The notes under the pieces were generated by a model. That model worked only from the letters and a program-made list of their open reading frames with translations, had not been told where the DNA came from and searched no databases. 64,000 bases of DNA from Natronomicrosphaera sp040876735 (GTDB lineage Bacteria; Planctomycetota; Phycisphaerae; Phycisphaerales; Phycisphaeraceae): assembly GCA_040876735.1 (NCBI GenBank), contig JBBDPC010000118.1:13752-77751 (forward strand), in the 5' to 3' direction. Positions within the stretch are counted from its first letter, which is position 1, and each line of letters starts with the position of its first letter. Both the position numbers and the translations under genes were made by a program. Below, piece after piece: positions 61,776 through 64,000 of the stretch.

Positions 61776-63172
61776 CGTGAAGATTCCCTGGTTGTATCTC
61801 GGTGGGGCAGGCTCAACCGCGGCTGGACCAGCTCGCGCAGCGTCGAAGCCGCCAGCGCCTCATCAAGGGCCGCATCCAGCAGGGCCTGTCGGACCTCCAG
61901 GTCGCGGGTCAAGGCGTCCTGCCATAGCAGGATCTCCAGTTCGCCCAACTCGATCAGTTGCTCGACTTCGCGCATCTGCGCCTCGGCCACAGGCGCCACC
62001 TCACGGCGCAGAGCCTCGCGCCGGGTCCGCGCTTCGCGTCGCCGATGTTCCAGTTGCGCCAGCCTGGCGGTCAGCGCTTCGATGGCTGCTTCGGCTTCCA
62101 CGCGAGCCTGTTCACGCTCGGCCTCGGCCTCGGCGATGCCCTGGCGATTGCGGTTCCAAAGCGGCAGCGGCAGGCCGGCCCCCACGCCCAGGCGCGACTG
62201 CCCCTCCTCATGGCTGTAGCGCGGGCCGATCGTCAGGTCGGGGTACTGCCGGCGGATCTCGCGATGCAGGTTCTGCTCTGCCAACGCATACGTCGCTTCC
62301 GCCCGGCGCAGTTCCGGATGATTCAGCAGCGCTGCCCGCCGCCGCTCGCCCCTCGGCTGCACGTCCGCTACTTCCAATGCCGGCTCGAGCTTGACCGGCG
62401 CGTCCGGCACCAGGCCGAGCGTGGCGAGCAGGTCGAGTTGCAGCCGCTCGACCTCGGCCTCCACCTGCCGATGCTCGATCCGCCGACGGGCCAACTCCAG
62501 CCGCAGCACCCGCGCTTCGACCGTGCTCAACTCACCGGCCTCGACCAGACTTTCCGCCGCCTCGGCGATCGTGCCAACCCGATCCACGTATCGGTCGAGC
62601 AGTTCCGCCTGCCGCTGCTGCGCCGACCAATGCAGCCACGCCTCCCGCAACGCCACGCGCAGCCGCCACTCCGCCACCGCCGCCTCCCACCGGGCCAAGT
62701 CCCACCGGGCCGCCGCCTGATCGCGCTCCACCGCCAGCCGGCCCGAGAGCGGCACGGTGAGTGAAACGCCCCCGCCGAGGATCCATGGCTCGCTGACGCT
62801 TTCAAGCACCCGCAGGGCATCCACGTTCAGCTCAGGGTCCTCCCACCAGCCGGCCTCGCGCTGACCGGCCTCGGCGACATTCGCCCGCCGACGCGCTACA
62901 CGCAGATCCGGATTGAACCAGAGCGCCACCACTTCCGCTTCCGCCAGCGAAAGCCCATCGGTGGGATCGAAATGTTCCAGTTCCACGCCTTCGCGGGCCT
63001 CGAGCTGCTCAGCAAACGCCGCCACCGAAGCGTCGGTGACATCGCGGCGCTGCCACGCCTGCCGGTACGCGGCCAGTTCCAGCGGGCGCGGCTGGTAGCT
63101 CTGGCACCCGACAAGGGCCGTCGCCATCAGGATCGCTACCGCACCAGTGGGATGACGTGTTCTGCAATCCAT
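61772..63172 (-). CDS. TolC-like outer membrane efflux protein (CusC/CzcC family)
   Basis: 466 aa from ATG 63172, with GGAG 7 nt upstream; a longer frame to 63298 is not family sequence. The lipobox is ATALVGC. Two OEP repeats with long helices (ELLDRYVDRVGTIAEAAESL; ALTARLAQLEHRRREARTR) and the strand motif LTIGPRYSHEEGQSRLGVG mark the TolC fold. It forms the outer channel of the tripartite pump. First large gene of the operon, 184 nt behind the small cysteine-containing protein. Confidence 0.92.
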   Translation of the reverse strand: MDCRTRHPTGAVAILMATALVGCQSYQPRPLELAAYRQAWQRRDVTDASVAAFAEQLEAREGVELEHFDPTDGLSLAEAEVVALWFNPDLRVARRRANVAEAGQREAGWWEDPELNVDALRVLESVSEPWILGGGVSLTVPLSGRLAVERDQAAARWDLARWEAAVAEWRLRVALREAWLHWSAQQRQAELLDRYVDRVGTIAEAAESLVEAGELSTVEARVLRLELARRRIEHRQVEAEVERLQLDLLATLGLVPDAPVKLEPALEVADVQPRGERRRAALLNHPELRRAEATYALAEQNLHREIRRQYPDLTIGPRYSHEEGQSRLGVGAGLPLPLWNRNRQGIAEAEAEREQARVEAEAAIEALTARLAQLEHRRREARTRREALRREVAPVAEAQMREVEQLIELGELEILLWQDALTRDLEVRQALLDAALDEALAASTLRELVQPRLSLPHRDTTRESSR

Positions 63173-63356
63173 GCGTTTCTCCAGCCAGCCGCCGTGGACA
63201 CCGAGAGGTGGCCAGTGGGCGGAGGATTCGTCGCGTTGCGTTCTACAAGGGAAGACGGGCGTCGCAGATAAGCCGGCTCGACCGCGCCTGTTGGGCATGG
63301 AGCGGCGCAGACCGCAACCCCTTCTGCCCGGCTCCGGAGCGAAAGGCTTTAAGAAT

Positions 63357-63776
63357 CTAGATCAGCAGAACGACGGATTGCACCACGGACAGCTCCGGAT
63401 GCATAAGGTGATCCTGCCACCGCGCGAAGGTATGGGAAGTGTGAAGCGTTTCCAGGTCAGGAAGCTCGTAGCGCAGCGAAACCGGTGAAACGATGACCAG
63501 CTCACGCGATGTGGAAATTGACGAAGAGGTCGCCTCTTCGACCAGCGGCTGATCGACACATGGTGAAGCCGAAACCAGGTTCGTCCCGGCAACGCCTGGC
63601 CTGTTCTCCTCGCCATCGGCCGGATGATCGCAGCGCTGCTCTGCGTGAGCGAACTCGATCGCCGCATGATCCCCCGGCGCCACGCAGTACACCACCGCGC
63701 CACTGCCTATCAGCGGCGTGAGCAGCAGGGCCATCAATGTGACCCAGGTGCAAATAGGGCGGAAGCGAGTCGGCAT
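63357..63776 (-). CDS. Small exported Cys/His-containing protein, efflux-operon leader gene
   Basis: 139 aa from ATG 63776 (AAGGTAA upstream). It has an N-terminal hydrophobic segment (about 10-30; VTLMALLLTPLIGSGAVVYCVA) that is a signal or anchor, then HAAIEFAHAEQRCDHPADG with His and Cys residues that could bind metal, and a second Cys at about 73. I do not recognise a family. Its place in front of the channel gene and the match in theme with the His-rich lipoprotein suggest a metal-sensing or periplasmic buffering role. Confidence 0.7.
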   Translation of the reverse strand: MPTRFRPICTWVTLMALLLTPLIGSGAVVYCVAPGDHAAIEFAHAEQRCDHPADGEENRPGVAGTNLVSASPCVDQPLVEEATSSSISTSRELVIVSPVSLRYELPDLETLHTSHTFARWQDHLMHPELSVVQSVVLLI

Positions 63777-63817
63777 GAATCAGTTACCTTATCTGCATCG
63801 GTTGCCGCGAGCAAACG

Positions 63818-63836
63818 GTTCGTTCATCGAGCGAAC
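63818..63836. promoter_or_regulatory. Inverted repeat upstream of the metal-efflux operon
   Basis: GTTCGTTC-ATC-GAGCGAAC has an 8-bp stem with one G-T mismatch and lies 42-60 nt upstream of the first efflux-operon gene. A further CTCGAAC follows at 63839-63845. A plausible operator for a metal-responsive repressor; no regulator gene is in the window. Confidence 0.4.
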
Positions 63837-64000
63837 ACTCGAACGGACGGTCTTCCGTGCGGTCGCGGGCTTTCCTGCGGAATGCCCACCCGCATCTGCC
63901 GCCGCTTCAGACGCATTTCAGAACGCCAGTTCCGCGCGGAGCGTCCCCACTAGGTTCTGTCTCACGGCCTGCCTAGCATCGTTTTTCGGCATGGAGGCCG

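Noticed and set aside
1..64000. tRNA, rRNA or replication origin
   Set aside because: I saw no cloverleaf-like segment with CCA end or TTCRA loop, no rRNA core sequence and no DnaA-box cluster. A covariance-model scan would be needed to exclude small RNAs.

Overview
The window looks like a chromosomal segment of a high-GC, polysaccharide-degrading planctomycete, most likely of the Phycisphaerae type. The markers are PEP-CTERM proteins ending in PEPAS + hydrophobic helix + RRRR, type II pseudopilins with a C-terminal FADGH signature, S1 sulfatases, LacI regulators next to CAZyme genes, and FG-GAP and PQQ-propeller proteins. No rRNA, tRNA, ribosomal protein or CRISPR was seen, so the taxonomic call is inference.

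Layout. 1-3.1 kb: an unknown gene cut by the left edge, divergent from LacI-1, then a hydroxypyruvate-isomerase-like gene. 3.1-9.1 kb: an S1 sulfatase divergent from LacI-2, followed by a PEP-CTERM protein, a pseudopilin and a secreted protein of unknown family. 9.2-14 kb: a sugar-acid cluster (RraA-like protein, two-subunit UxaA dehydratase, SDR) and a second sulfatase. 14.07-14.36 kb: a truncated gene ending in a 95-bp inverted-repeat element. 14.5-24.4 kb, minus strand: NAD epimerase, GH31, purple-acid-phosphatase-like protein and a giant PQQ-propeller protein, divergent from LacI-3. 24.5-30.7 kb: LacI-3, a PEP-CTERM protein, a broken pseudopilin, a pectate-lyase-type beta-helix protein and GH28. 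30.7-36.7 kb, minus strand: aldo/keto reductase, enolase-superfamily dehydratase, GH141-like beta-helix and GH39. 36.8-41.7 kb, minus strand: LamG/beta-helix protein and a clan-A glycosidase, divergent from LacI-4. 41.9-45.4 kb: LacI-4, PEP-CTERM, pseudopilin. 45.9-50.4 kb, minus strand: a paralogue of the unknown secreted family, an FG-GAP protein and a deleted third copy. 50.7-56.2 kb: a two-gene membrane module. 56.6-63.8 kb, minus strand: a CusCBA/CzcCBA-like metal efflux operon with two extra small proteins.

How it works together (inference). Each LacI gene is divergent from a likely target. Three of the four are followed by the same PEP-CTERM + pseudopilin pair, so surface or secretion parts appear to be induced together with matched enzymes. 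The enzymes (GH28, GH31, GH39, GH141-like, beta-helices, two sulfatases) fit a complex, probably sulfated, pectin-like or xylose/fucose-rich polysaccharide. The reductase, dehydratases, RraA-like protein and SDR fit oxidation and cleavage of the released sugars as sugar acids.

The most unusual locus is 50.7-56.2 kb. A membrane-anchored PQQ-type propeller gene overlaps a 1246-aa gene that fuses a complete rifampin-phosphotransferase/PEP-synthase-like enzyme to a C-terminal multi-pass domain resembling the EMC3/TMCO1/DUF106 (Oxa1 superfamily) insertases. Broken genes flank the module on both sides and it carries several exact seven-G tracts.
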